A DNA stretch of 17,463 bases from JBJKPP01 sp046706145 (GCA_046706145.1 JBJKPP010000009.1:1-17463); one strand, 5' to 3'. Positions 1 to 7,791 are shown, numbered from the stretch's first letter. Program-made: numbers and translations. The notes: generated by a model from the letters alone, not told the origin.

Positions 1-2484
1 ATTGAAGAATGCGAGCGGTCCGCCGGGAGGATTGTTAATATCAACTTCAATACGATTTCCATCTACTTTCCTTGCTTCTGCTACTACTCTTGCTTTTGAC
101 ATCTCTTGTAAACCACTGTAATTACCCGTTGAATCGGGGAGCCAATAAAGATTGTCATCAAGAATTTTTTTAGAACTATTAATTAATCTTAAGGATATAA
201 AACCTCCCTTTGCAGAAAATAATTTATCTAAAATTCTCTTTATGGGATAAATCTTCTGAACTGATGATGGTCGTATTTCAACAAGCCATTGAAATACCAA
301 AGAATCCTGACCGGCAATATTATAAGCTTTAACCTGAATCATGAGATTATGATAAGGTTCAAATGTATGATTTGCGATCATGAGCATTCCATCTACAGGA
401 TCATACATTGCATGGAGCGATACATCTGCATGATGCAAACCATACAATCCACCGTTTGGATCAAGATAATAGTCGTACATTTGTCCGCGCAATGCAGTCC
501 ACGGGTTTTGAGTTTTCCAGATAATTACTCCTGTGTACCAATTCCACATGTGCGCAATGTGGCCTTCCATTAGCGCTCTATATTGATTATAGTTTATAAG
601 CTGCGCTATCTTAGTATATTCTTTTAAATCTGTAGGTTTTCCATACTTATCCATAAAATTTCCGTACCAGCTGGGCCTGTGGTATCTCCAAACCGAGTCT
701 ATACTAGTCCAAGTGGAACCTGGAAGCACGAGATCTTTAGGCGGCATAAAACGTTCGAGTGATTGGTAATCACCAATGCCAACGGAACCAACTTCAGAAT
801 TAAAAGGGAAGGAACGCTCTTCCCAAAAATAGCTGAGGGGCTTTATATAATATACCCCATCTCCGTTTCCGCCGATGGAGTTGTGAGACATGCTGTCGGC
901 ATTGGAATATTCAAAGAAATAACGCGTGCTGTCTAAATCGGGAAGCAAAGAATCTTCCATTGTTGTAAGGATATCCTCGGGTGGTGGAATTTCGTTGCCG
1001 CCGCAGTAAAATGCAAGAGAGGGGTGATTTCGCAGCATCCTAACCTGATCTGCTACTGATTTGAGAAATAGTTTATGATCGTCAGGATAATTCCGGCGTG
1101 TCCATTGGTCATCTTTTTTCATCGGATCAAACCACTTACCGTTGCAATCGCCGGAAATCCAGAAATCCTGAAATACTAGTATCCCATATTTGTCACATGC
1201 ATTATAGAATTCAGGTCTTTCGGTTATACCTCCGCCCCAAACGCGGATAAGATTTAGATTCATTTCTTTGTGGAAACGAACTTCTGCATCATAGCGTTCC
1301 GGTGTAAATCTTAGCATTGCATCCGAAGTGATCCAGTTGCCGCCTTTAATAAAAATTCTCTGTCCGTTTACAAGTACTTCACGACTGCGGGTACGGCTGT
1401 TCCATTTAGTATGTATTTCTCGAATTCCGGTTGTTACGTCTTTTTCATCCAACAACTGGTTGTTGTTTCCAATGAATTGAAACTTTAATGTGTACAAAGG
1501 CTGTTTGCCATATCCGTTGGGCCACCAGAGCTTTGGATTTTTCAATATAAAGTCGGGCAATTGTATTTTTGTATTAGATACCGGCTGCAGTGAGACTTCT
1601 TTTTTTATTACATCATTTCCAAGAATAACTTCTAAAGTTCCACGAACGGTCTGGTTGGCCGGATTTTCTATATTAGTGCTTGTTCTGATAATAGCCGGAG
1701 CCTGGGGCTGGCCAGGAAATCTTTTCCCTGGAACCAAAATTATAACATGTGGATATTTTAACTCAATGGTATTAGTTTTTTCAATTGACACTTTATCCCA
1801 TATGCCAGTGTTACGATCATGTATTGGCTGAATCCAATCCCAGCCTGCTGTATATTGACTCGAAACATTTCTTGCAATAGTTCCATCGCCGCCTTGACCT
1901 CCATTTGGATTTCCGACAGGGTCGGGAGGATATACAATTACAGCCAACCTATTGTTACCATCTTTAGAAAGAAAGGAAGTAATGTTGTAGGTCTGGCGCA
2001 GGAACATTCCGTAATGAGTAACCTTATTTAACTTGTATCCATTGAGATATACATCGCAGCCGTAATTAACCCCACGGAAGTGCAGCCAAATTTGTTCACT
2101 TCCTTTGGGAGCTGGCTCGTGGAAGTTTTTCACAAACCAGTATGTATAATAGTCACGTCCCGTATCATATATGTCAGGGATTTTTTTATTGTTCATTCCA
2201 TAAAACGGATCCGGGATAAGTTTGTTGTTTAACAATGTAGTCAATACAGTTCCGGGTACGGTTGCAGGAATCCAGTCCGATAATGAATAAGATGGCTGTG
2301 ATAATTCTTCTCCTGTTGATTTCACTTCCTTGATGTTTTTACATACCCAGCCAGAATCTAATTCGTACTGGTTGTTTGGAAAATTTAATTCGTTTTTTTG
2401 TGTTGATATATAAGTAGTGCCACATCCAGACAGAAACCATAGGGAAGTGAAAATTAATATCAGAATAGAAATACTTTTATACAT
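1..2484 (-). CDS. Glycoside hydrolase family 2 lipoprotein, beta-mannosidase / exo-glucosaminidase type (3' end outside window)
   Basis: An uninterrupted frame of 828 codons runs from an ATG at 2484 off the window edge, so the C-terminus is missing. Residues 1-21 form a lipoprotein signal with lipobox LSGC (Cys21), which predicts a membrane-anchored periplasmic or surface enzyme. A GH2 jelly-roll sugar-binding domain follows (about 40-230), then an Ig-like linker domain and a TIM barrel. The barrel shows the acid/base motif CGGNE (Glu498) and the nucleophile motif NSEVGSVG (Glu564). The second motif resembles the NPEVGSVG of plant mannosylglycoprotein endo-beta-mannosidase and the SE motif of exo-beta-glucosaminidase CsxA, so the enzyme likely removes beta-mannose or beta-glucosamine; the exact substrate is not settled. 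No good Shine-Dalgarno precedes the ATG. It lies downstream of the HEAT-protein genes but behind their terminator, so it is probably transcribed separately. Confidence 0.9.
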   Translation of the reverse strand, partial: MYKSISILILIFTSLWFLSGCGTTYISTQKNELNFPNNQYELDSGWVCKNIKEVKSTGEELSQPSYSLSDWIPATVPGTVLTTLLNNKLIPDPFYGMNNKKIPDIYDTGRDYYTYWFVKNFHEPAPKGSEQIWLHFRGVNYGCDVYLNGYKLNKVTHYGMFLRQTYNITSFLSKDGNNRLAVIVYPPDPVGNPNGGQGGDGTIARNVSSQYTAGWDWIQPIHDRNTGIWDKVSIEKTNTIELKYPHVIILVPGKRFPGQPQAPAIIRTSTNIENPANQTVRGTLEVILGNDVIKKEVSLQPVSNTKIQLPDFILKNPKLWWPNGYGKQPLYTLKFQFIGNNNQLLDEKDVTTGIREIHTKWNSRTRSREVLVNGQRIFIKGGNWITSDAMLRFTPERYDAEVRFHKEMNLNLIRVWGGGITERPEFYNACDKYGILVFQDFWISGDCNGKWFDPMKKDDQWTRRNYPDDHKLFLKSVADQVRMLRNHPSLAFYCGGNEIPPPEDILTTMEDSLLPDLDSTRYFFEYSNADSMSHNSIGGNGDGVYYIKPLSYFWEERSFPFNSEVGSVGIGDYQSLERFMPPKDLVLPGSTWTSIDSVWRYHRPSWYGNFMDKYGKPTDLKEYTKIAQLINYNQYRALMEGHIAHMWNWYTGVIIWKTQNPWTALRGQMYDYYLDPNGGLYGLHHADVSLHAMYDPVDGMLMIANHTFEPYHNLMIQVKAYNIAGQDSLVFQWLVEIRPSSVQKIYPIKRILDKLFSAKGGFISLRLINSSKKILDDNLYWLPDSTGNYSGLQEMSKARVVAEARKVDGNRIEVDINNPPGGPLAFFN

Positions 2485-2709
2485 TATTTAACAACCTTCC
2501 AATATTTTGACGGAGTTAAGAGACTGGATTTGTAAAGTTTTGTAGTTTTCACAATTTCTTAGTCATCCTTGTAATTGGGTCATACAGCAAAAGTCTTCTG
2601 GACTAAAATAATTTTTTGGATGATGAAAAAATAACAATAATAATGTATTGAAACTTTGATATATATTTATTGCGACAAATGTTTTAATAAACAGGGCAAA
2701 AACAAGAAA

Positions 2710-2731
2710 CCCCAACCGTTTTAGATTGGGG
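2710..2731 (-). terminator. Rho-independent terminator of the first HEAT-protein gene
   Basis: Read on minus, CCCCAA pairs with TTGGGG around a 10-nt loop and is followed by a T-rich run (TTTCTTGTTTTT). It sits about 40 nt after the stop codon. An almost identical hairpin follows the paralogous gene (3411-3432). Confidence 0.75.
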
Positions 2732-2771
2732 CTTATCTTGTGAGGAGGCTTGTGAAGTTAATAATACTTAT

Positions 2772-3230
2772 TCAATTTTTTGTAACATTTGGATATTCAG
2801 CGTTTACAGAAGTAACTTCAAATTTATTTAGTATAATATTGCCGACTTTTCTTACTAGAGGATCAGCATCATTTTTTGCTAATTGCTTTACAGCGTTAAT
2901 TGCTTCAGTAGTTCCAATTTTATATAGTGTTAACGCAATCAACATCCTTGTATCAGAATTTTCCTCATTATCTAGTACTTCGATCATGGGTTTAACTAGT
3001 TCCTCAATTTCGTAGTATCCAGCTATCTGTACACAGCTCCTCTTTAATCCCTCAACATTAGATCTCAGCCCCATTTCTAGATTTTTAATTACAATTCCAG
3101 GAATATCGGAGCCGCTGGCTTTTGTGAATTTATTATGAAGAGAATTCATGGCAGAAATATTAATTGTTAATAATATCCCCATCAAAACGACTGCTACCAG
3201 ATTTGCTATTGTGTGTCTTCTTGCTTTCAT
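2772..3230 (-). CDS. Small exported HEAT-repeat protein (copy A)
   Basis: A 152-residue protein with a basic N-terminus and a hydrophobic stretch (about 8-27) ending in SA-M, a likely Sec signal peptide. The mature part of about 125 residues is helical; the stretch around 88-135 (LIALTLYKIG, then AVKQLAKNDADPLVRKVG) has the paired-helix pattern of HEAT/armadillo-like repeats, which usually mediate protein binding. No enzymatic motif is visible. A conserved LKRSC (Cys66) is shared with the paralogue. The start is secure: AAGGAGGT lies 8 nt before the ATG. It is monocistronic by the sequence, with its own promoter module upstream and terminator downstream. The specific role is unknown; a periplasmic adaptor or inhibitor is only a guess. 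Confidence 0.85.
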   Translation of the reverse strand: MKARRHTIANLVAVVLMGILLTINISAMNSLHNKFTKASGSDIPGIVIKNLEMGLRSNVEGLKRSCVQIAGYYEIEELVKPMIEVLDNEENSDTRMLIALTLYKIGTTEAINAVKQLAKNDADPLVRKVGNIILNKFEVTSVNAEYPNVTKN

Positions 3231-3284
3231 TTTTTTTACCTCCTTTTAGTTTGTTTCCTATTTGAATATCTGCAATCTCTGATT

Positions 3285-3350
3285 CAAACTTAGCAGATAG
3301 AATTGTAATGGGTGTCATCTACAGGTAAACGATTGTAAAAGATTGTCATA
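3285..3350 (-). promoter_or_regulatory. Promoter module of HEAT gene A: 10-bp direct repeat plus TAnnTTTG -10
   Basis: On minus, TGACAATC and TTACAATC form a direct repeat at 10-bp period (plus strand GATTGT at 3331 and 3341). A TGAC element lies at 3314-3317 and TAAGTTTG, a Bacteroidota-type -10, at 3285-3292. The repeat-to--10 distance (39 nt) and the TGAC-to--10 distance (22 nt) are the same in front of two other genes here. A direct repeat with one-helical-turn spacing is typical of OmpR/PhoB-family regulators, one of which is encoded 2.2 kb away. Confidence 0.65.
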
Positions 3351-3410
3351 GAATCTTGTAAGTGAACGTACGTAAGGATGTAGTTGATTTTAAATCTGAA
3401 ACAAATAAAA

Positions 3411-3432
3411 CCCCAACCGTTTTAGATTGGGG
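3411..3432 (-). terminator. Rho-independent terminator of the second HEAT-protein gene
   Basis: Read on minus, CCCCAA/TTGGGG arms around a 10-nt loop are followed by TTTTATTTGTTT. It is the near-identical counterpart of the hairpin at 2710-2731. Confidence 0.75.
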
Positions 3433-3473
3433 TTTATCTTGTGAGGAGGTACGTGTGTTTTGTAAGGCTTAAC

Positions 3474-3932
3474 TCACTTTCCAATGACATTTATATCCAT
3501 TGTATTTGCAGCTGTAATTTCAAATTGATTGAGCAATACCTTTCCAATATTCTTTACTGTAGGATCTGAATCATTGCTAGCTAATTCCTGTATGGTTCTC
3601 ATTGCATCGTTCCCTCCGATTTTATAAAGCGCCAGCGCTATAAGAACTCTTGTATAAGTATTATGATCGTCTGTTAATTGTTCTCTGAGTGATCCGACAA
3701 GCTCGCGGATCTCGTAAAATCCGGCACAGAAAATACAACTTCTTTTTAAACCTACGTTATCAGATTTCAAACCCGCTTCTAAGTTCTTGATCATCATTTC
3801 GGGAATAGTAGAATTAGAAGTTTCTGTAAATTCATTTTGAAGAAAATTCATGGCAGATACACTATTTGTTAATAATATCCCCATCAATATTACTGCCACC
3901 ATTTTTGCTATTGTTTGTCCTCTAGCTTTCAT
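3474..3932 (-). CDS. Small exported HEAT-repeat protein (copy B)
   Basis: A 152-residue paralogue of the following gene on the same strand, aligning without gaps at about 54% identity. It has the same architecture: signal peptide (about 1-27, ending SVSA-M), then a helical mature domain with a HEAT-like segment (LIALALYKIG, then IQELASNDSDPTVKNIG). LKRSC is conserved, but here a second cysteine gives CIFC (Cys66, Cys69), a CxxC that copy A lacks. This could allow a disulfide in the periplasm. The most divergent stretch is about 81-95. AAGGAGGT before the ATG fixes the start. It has its own copy of the shared promoter module and its own terminator. Function is unrecognised beyond probable protein-protein binding outside the cytoplasm. 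Confidence 0.85.
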   Translation of the reverse strand: MKARGQTIAKMVAVILMGILLTNSVSAMNFLQNEFTETSNSTIPEMMIKNLEAGLKSDNVGLKRSCIFCAGFYEIRELVGSLREQLTDDHNTYTRVLIALALYKIGGNDAMRTIQELASNDSDPTVKNIGKVLLNQFEITAANTMDINVIGK

Positions 3933-3986
3933 TTTGTTTACCTCCTTTTAATTTGTTTCTTAATTGAATATCTGCAATCTCTGATT

Positions 3987-4052
3987 CAAACTTAATAGAT
4001 AGAATTGTAATGGGTGTCATTTACAAGTAAACGATTGTAAAAGATTGTCATA
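3987..4052 (-). promoter_or_regulatory. Promoter module of HEAT gene B: 10-bp direct repeat plus TAnnTTTG -10
   Basis: GATTGT at 4033 and 4043 (plus strand; ACAATC direct repeat on minus), GTCA at 4016-4019 and CAAACTTA (minus TAAGTTTG) at 3987-3994. Spacings of 39 and 22 nt to the -10 match copy A exactly, as does the 62-nt distance from -10 to ATG. Confidence 0.65.
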
Positions 4053-4142
4053 GTACTTTGCAAGTGAGCTGCATCTGAATATGATTAATAATCCTGAATG
4101 AAGAAATTTATAAGTGAGTTTTGGATACCATCTTTAAAAAAA

Positions 4143-4167
4143 TGCATCCCGGTTAGACAGGGATGCA
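4143..4167 (-). terminator. Rho-independent terminator after the tandem jelly-roll gene
   Basis: TGCATCCC and GGGATGCA form an 8-bp stem with a 9-nt loop. On minus it is followed directly by seven T (4136-4142). It lies about 33 nt after the stop codon. Confidence 0.85.
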
Positions 4168-4199
4168 CTGTAAATTGTAGTATTGTTTAACTTAAAATA

Positions 4200-5270
4200 T
4201 TAATCTGAATTGAAGAAAATATCAAGAATGTTTTTCTTCGATTTATTTTTCTCCCAGAACTTTATGTAACGTTCCTGCGAGATTAGTCCGATCGGTCCCT
4301 GGTATATACCGCCATCTCGCCATCCATCATAAACCCTGACCGCAATAACATTATTTTCATTTGTTTTTATCAAGCCGTCCGGAAGATAATATCCCCTGAA
4401 TTGATCATATTCTTTTTGATCGATCGAGTTTTTAGTAGAGTCATCGTAAATAACACCTGTGGAACCTACCAACTGGCCATTTACATAAACTTCATCCAGG
4501 TCATCAATTTTGCCCATCATCAGAACTAATTTTTTGCTGCTAAGGGTACCGGGTATTGTGAAGGTTTTTCTATACCAGGCAAATCCATCATAATCTTTGT
4601 ATCCCTGGGATTCCCAATAAGCAGGCACAAATAATTTTTTCCAGTCTTTATCATTAAAATCTTTTTGTTTCCATTCTTTTTTATCGCCGGTCTTGAATTT
4701 CCATTCTCCTTGAAGGTCAACTTCTGCCTCTAATTCATTAGGGATATAATATAAACCAATTTCCCCGCTGTTAATTCCTCCGCCTAACTGTGAGTCGAAA
4801 ACTCTCACTGCAATTACATTGTCGCCGTTTTTCTTAAAGTCTTTAACCGGAACTGAATATTCTCTATATGCATTGTAAGCTGTTTCATAATTTGGAGGAA
4901 ATGATCCGGAGGAGCCAACCATTTTTCCATTAACAAATGTCTGGTCAATATCGTCAATTGTTCCTAGCTTTAGATAAATTACTGAACCATCGAAATTTCC
5001 GTGAAACTCGAAGTGTTTTCTGTACCATGCATAACCGTTATATCCGTTAAATCCTTGATCTTCCCAATAAGCGGGTACTTTAATTTCTTCCCAATTATAA
5101 TCGTCATAGGAAGGGTTAGCCCAGTTCATATCATCGCCAATGCTGAATTTCCAATAACCTTTTAGATTTATCAGCCTTTCTTTTTTCTGAGCTAATGCGG
5201 CTTGTGTAAACAAGCTGAAAAATAAAATTGCTGTGAAGTAATAAAGAACTATTTTAGTTTTTGATTTCAT
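4200..5270 (-). CDS. Secreted protein of two tandem GH2-type sugar-binding (jelly-roll) domains, no catalytic domain
   Basis: A 356-residue protein. Residues 1-27 form a Sec signal peptide (cleavage AALA-Q). The rest is an internal duplication: domain 1 (about 35-185) and domain 2 (about 187-340) both start with a (Y/E)WKF motif, share VPAYWE(D/S)QG and AWYRK, carry an (F/Y)VNG(K/Q)(M/L)VGS motif, and close with NVIAVRV. This is the fold of the N-terminal sugar-binding domain of GH2 enzymes and sialate O-acetylesterases, but no TIM barrel or esterase domain is attached, so it may be a carbohydrate-binding or structural protein. I place the start at 5270: GGGAG stands 7 nt before this ATG, whereas an in-frame ATG at 5297 would put that Shine-Dalgarno inside the gene. 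It shares its promoter module with the two HEAT genes. Confidence 0.85.
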   Translation of the reverse strand: MKSKTKIVLYYFTAILFFSLFTQAALAQKKERLINLKGYWKFSIGDDMNWANPSYDDYNWEEIKVPAYWEDQGFNGYNGYAWYRKHFEFHGNFDGSVIYLKLGTIDDIDQTFVNGKMVGSSGSFPPNYETAYNAYREYSVPVKDFKKNGDNVIAVRVFDSQLGGGINSGEIGLYYIPNELEAEVDLQGEWKFKTGDKKEWKQKDFNDKDWKKLFVPAYWESQGYKDYDGFAWYRKTFTIPGTLSSKKLVLMMGKIDDLDEVYVNGQLVGSTGVIYDDSTKNSIDQKEYDQFRGYYLPDGLIKTNENNVIAVRVYDGWRDGGIYQGPIGLISQERYIKFWEKNKSKKNILDIFFNSD

Positions 5271-5294
5271 GATCATTCTCCCAACTTTCTGCAG

Positions 5295-5360
5295 CAAATT
5301 TATAATTAGAAAATTATAAAATGGTCATTTTAGGGTAAAGGATTGTAAAAAATTGTCATC
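5295..5360 (-). promoter_or_regulatory. Promoter module of the tandem jelly-roll gene, same architecture as the HEAT genes
   Basis: GATTGT at 5341 followed by AATTGTCAT at 5351 (plus strand; 10-bp direct repeat), GTCA at 5324-5327, and CAAATTTA (minus TAAATTTG, a TAnnTTTG -10) at 5295-5302. The distances repeat-to--10 (39 nt) and TGAC-to--10 (22 nt) are identical to those of the HEAT genes, although the rest of the region and the leader length (32 nt instead of 62) differ. This makes chance or recent duplication a poor explanation. Confidence 0.65.
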
Positions 5361-5413
5361 ACGTAAGCGATTATTGACGATTTTTGAAGTGGTTAATCCC
5401 CGGAAAAACTGCT

Positions 5414-6103
5414 TTAATATATAAGTTTGTAGCCAATTCCATGCACAGTCAAAATTACCTTTGGGTGGTCGGGATTTTTCTCAATCTTCTGTCTTAATTT
5501 TAAGATAAAATTATCTACAGTTCTTGTGGTTGGACTTTCATCATAGCCCCACACATTATTTAACAAATCTTCCCGGCTTACTGTAGAATTCTTGTTAGTC
5601 CAAAGATAGTTTAAAATCTCAAATTCTTTATGAGACATTTGTATAGCGATATCGTCCTCCAGAGCGTTGTATGTTGCGAAGTTTACAACAATTCTACCTA
5701 TGTTTATAAAAGTATCCTTCCCGGCAGATTTTGCTTTATCTTCACCTCTTCTCAATACAGCTTTTATTCTTGCAAGAAGTTCTCTTAGTCCAAATGGTTT
5801 TGTTACATAATCATCGGCACCCAATTCAAGACCAAGAACTTTATCTATTTCTTCGCCCTTTGCGGTAAGAAGAATAATCGGAGTGCTGTTTCCTCTTTTA
5901 CGTACGGTTTTGCATACGTCGAAACCAGACATTTTAGGGAGCATAACATCAAGAAGAACCAGGTTGTAATCACCATCGAGGATGCTATTTAATCCTGATT
6001 CTCCGTCCTCTACAAGATCTACTTCGTAACCTTCAAATTCAAGATTGTCTTTTAAACCAATACGCATATTGGGTTCGTCTTCTACAACCAGAATTTTAGT
6101 CAT
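5414..6103 (-). CDS. OmpR/PhoB-family response regulator
   Basis: A 229-residue protein of the usual length for the family. The receiver domain (1-115) has the acidic pocket Glu8-Asp9, the phospho-acceptor Asp52 (LLDVMLP), switch residue Thr80 and conserved Lys102 (TKPF). The C-terminal winged helix (about 130-229) contains LSxxEF-like MSHKEFEILNYL and the recognition region TRTVDNFILKLRQKI, ending with GIGYKL. It is a DNA-binding transcription factor in the cytoplasm, activated by phosphorylation from the kinase encoded immediately upstream. The two genes overlap by 8 nt, and AGGGG inside the kinase's last codons is its Shine-Dalgarno, so expression is probably translationally coupled. Likely target sites, by inference, are the 10-bp direct repeats before the next three genes downstream. 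Confidence 0.95.
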   Translation of the reverse strand: MTKILVVEDEPNMRIGLKDNLEFEGYEVDLVEDGESGLNSILDGDYNLVLLDVMLPKMSGFDVCKTVRKRGNSTPIILLTAKGEEIDKVLGLELGADDYVTKPFGLRELLARIKAVLRRGEDKAKSAGKDTFINIGRIVVNFATYNALEDDIAIQMSHKEFEILNYLWTNKNSTVSREDLLNNVWGYDESPTTRTVDNFILKLRQKIEKNPDHPKVILTVHGIGYKLIY

Positions 6104-7700
6104 TTGTTTCCCCTTTATGAATATTATTAATTGGAAAAGATAATATAAAACTGCTTCCTTCGTTAAGTTTGCTCTTAACTTTTATTTTACCTTTATGTGC
6201 ATCAACAATATGTTTTACGAGTGTTAGGCCGAGACCAGTGCCTTTCGTATTGTGTACTAAGCCGTCGTTAACTCTAAAGAATTTTTCAAATACTTTCTTC
6301 TGATTTTCTTCTGAGATTCCAACGCCTTTATCTTTTACTTCTATAAAAATAGAATTTCCTTCAACTCCTGTTGCAATTGAAATTTCTTTTTTATCTATGC
6401 TGTATTTAATTGCATTGTCTATAAGATTTATTACTGCTTCCGATATTGCTTCGGCGTCAGCTTGTATTTCGGGAAGTGATATATCAGCAGTGAGCGAAAA
6501 CTGAAAGCCGCTGTTTTTAAGATGAAACTGATATGAATTATATACTTCTTCAACTAAATAATTTATGTTTACATTCGAAAGGCGGTAATCTCTTTTGCCC
6601 GCTTCGATCTTTGAAAAACTCAAAATTTTATTTACAATTCTACTAAGCCTGGCTGCTTCCTTGCTAATAATTGAATAATATTCTCTCTTTTTTTCTTCTG
6701 TAGTCACTCTACCCATCTCCAGGGTTTCCGCAAACATACTTATAAGTGCTAGTGGAGTACGGAGTTCATGCGAAACATTTGATACGAAGTCTGATTTAAT
6801 TTTTGCAAGTTCCATTTCCTTCCTAATATTTCGAAATACTATATAAACGCCTGCTATTAAAACTAACACTAACACTAAGATTAACATGAGGTTTGTTCTT
6901 GAGCGGGATTTGGCCAGAGTTTCAATAGTTTCACCTTTTAGCAATATTCCAAGTTGGTAATTAGGAATTAGCCAAAGTGTTTTCTTCTGCTGCACTCGCT
7001 TGTTTTGAAGGTCGGCTGTTGTGAAGATAAAATTGTTTGAAGTTTTAGCTTTAAGAGATGAGCAAGTAATTATGAATTTGTCTCCGGCAATTTCTTTTAT
7101 CTTAGTTCCTAAAATATCTTTTACAAATTTTACCGGGTCTAAAATCATTATACAAATGTTTCTTGTTCCTGCAGGGTCATCTAGGAGAAAAATCAGAGTT
7201 GTACTTGTATCGGTTGATTCTTCCGGTACCGGTTCTATTTTATCGTATCCGACTCTTTTATAAGTAAAAAGTCTTTTGATTTTAACAGAGGCGTTTTTTA
7301 GTGTATTCTCAATGTCGTAGGAATGCTTCTGAATATTAGCTGATGTGTTCGACTGATAGTATAATTCAGAAGTTTTCTGCGCATTTATACTATCTGTAAA
7401 AGCAATTAATTTAATTGCCCTATTGATATTGAGAAAACTATCGGCTTTTGTTTTAAAGTAACCCTGGTGAAGCACTCTATCATCCAGGAGCAAATTTAAG
7501 TCGCTTCGCCAAGCGGAGATTACATCTTCCGAATATTGATTTACAGAAAATAAGATTGCATCAAGCTGGTTATTGTATATTTCTTGTATTTCAGCTTCTC
7601 TTTCACTAAGAGAATTAATTTCGTAGAGTGAAAAAATTAATGCAGGGAGGATAACAATTAGTATCAGAATTAAAGCGATTTTCTTAATCGAATTATTCAT
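6096..7700 (-). CDS. Membrane-bound sensor histidine kinase
   Basis: A 534-residue protein from the ATG at 7700. TM1 spans about 7-26, a large extracytoplasmic sensor region about 27-268, and TM2 about 270-289. The HisKA domain carries the phospho-accepting His311 in VSHELRTP. The HATPase domain has the N box LIDNAIKYS (about 426-434), G1 DKGVGIS and G2 GTGLGL (487-492), so it should be catalytically complete. I recognise no named domain in the sensor region. The frame stays open to 7805, but that extension lacks homology signals, contains no signal sequence and overlaps a dispersed palindrome, so I prefer the later start just ahead of TM1; its Shine-Dalgarno is weak. It forms a two-gene operon with the overlapping response regulator. 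Confidence 0.92.
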   Translation of the reverse strand: MNNSIKKIALILILIVILPALIFSLYEINSLSEREAEIQEIYNNQLDAILFSVNQYSEDVISAWRSDLNLLLDDRVLHQGYFKTKADSFLNINRAIKLIAFTDSINAQKTSELYYQSNTSANIQKHSYDIENTLKNASVKIKRLFTYKRVGYDKIEPVPEESTDTSTTLIFLLDDPAGTRNICIMILDPVKFVKDILGTKIKEIAGDKFIITCSSLKAKTSNNFIFTTADLQNKRVQQKKTLWLIPNYQLGILLKGETIETLAKSRSRTNLMLILVLVLVLIAGVYIVFRNIRKEMELAKIKSDFVSNVSHELRTPLALISMFAETLEMGRVTTEEKKREYYSIISKEAARLSRIVNKILSFSKIEAGKRDYRLSNVNINYLVEEVYNSYQFHLKNSGFQFSLTADISLPEIQADAEAISEAVINLIDNAIKYSIDKKEISIATGVEGNSIFIEVKDKGVGISEENQKKVFEKFFRVNDGLVHNTKGTGLGLTLVKHIVDAHKGKIKVKSKLNEGSSFILSFPINNIHKGETND

Positions 7701-7791
7701 CACTTTAAATTTAAATAAATGGATTGAAAAAAGGGCAGGACAACTGCTTATTTCTTTAGTCTGAAAGAAAAGGGAGTCAGTCACACATTGG

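Larger units (their letters stand above)
2700..4060 (-). repeat. Tandem duplication of a whole gene unit (promoter, gene, terminator), period 702 bp
   Basis: The start codons (3230, 3932), stop codons (2772, 3474) and upstream direct repeats (3331, 4033) are each offset by exactly 702 bp, and the terminators by 701 bp. The upstream region of about 70 bp and the terminator are nearly identical between copies, while the two proteins are about 54% identical (82 of 152 ungapped positions by my count). The duplication therefore looks old in its coding part while the regulatory flanks stayed conserved. Confidence 0.85.

Noticed and set aside
289..573. Plus-strand open frame opposite the GH2 gene (similar ones at 1490-1831 and 1819-2031)
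   Set aside because: No ribosome-binding site or family resemblance; antisense shadow of an evident gene.
2529..2583. TTGT repeats at 10-bp spacing and an ATGACCCAATTACAA stretch upstream of the GH2 lipoprotein gene, resembling the shared promoter module
   Set aside because: The order and distances do not fit: no GATTGT pair lies 39 nt above a TAnnTTTG -10, and the TGAC-to-TAAG distance is 18 instead of 22 nt. Membership in the putative regulon is not supported.
2740..3015. Plus-strand open frame opposite HEAT gene A
   Set aside because: The opposite strand has a gene with Shine-Dalgarno, promoter, terminator and a conserved paralogue; this is its shadow.
5271..5297. Upstream ATG for the tandem jelly-roll protein
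   Set aside because: GGGAG lies inside the extension and is correctly spaced for the ATG at 5270, which also gives a normal signal peptide. The upstream ATG would also lie inside the -10 region.
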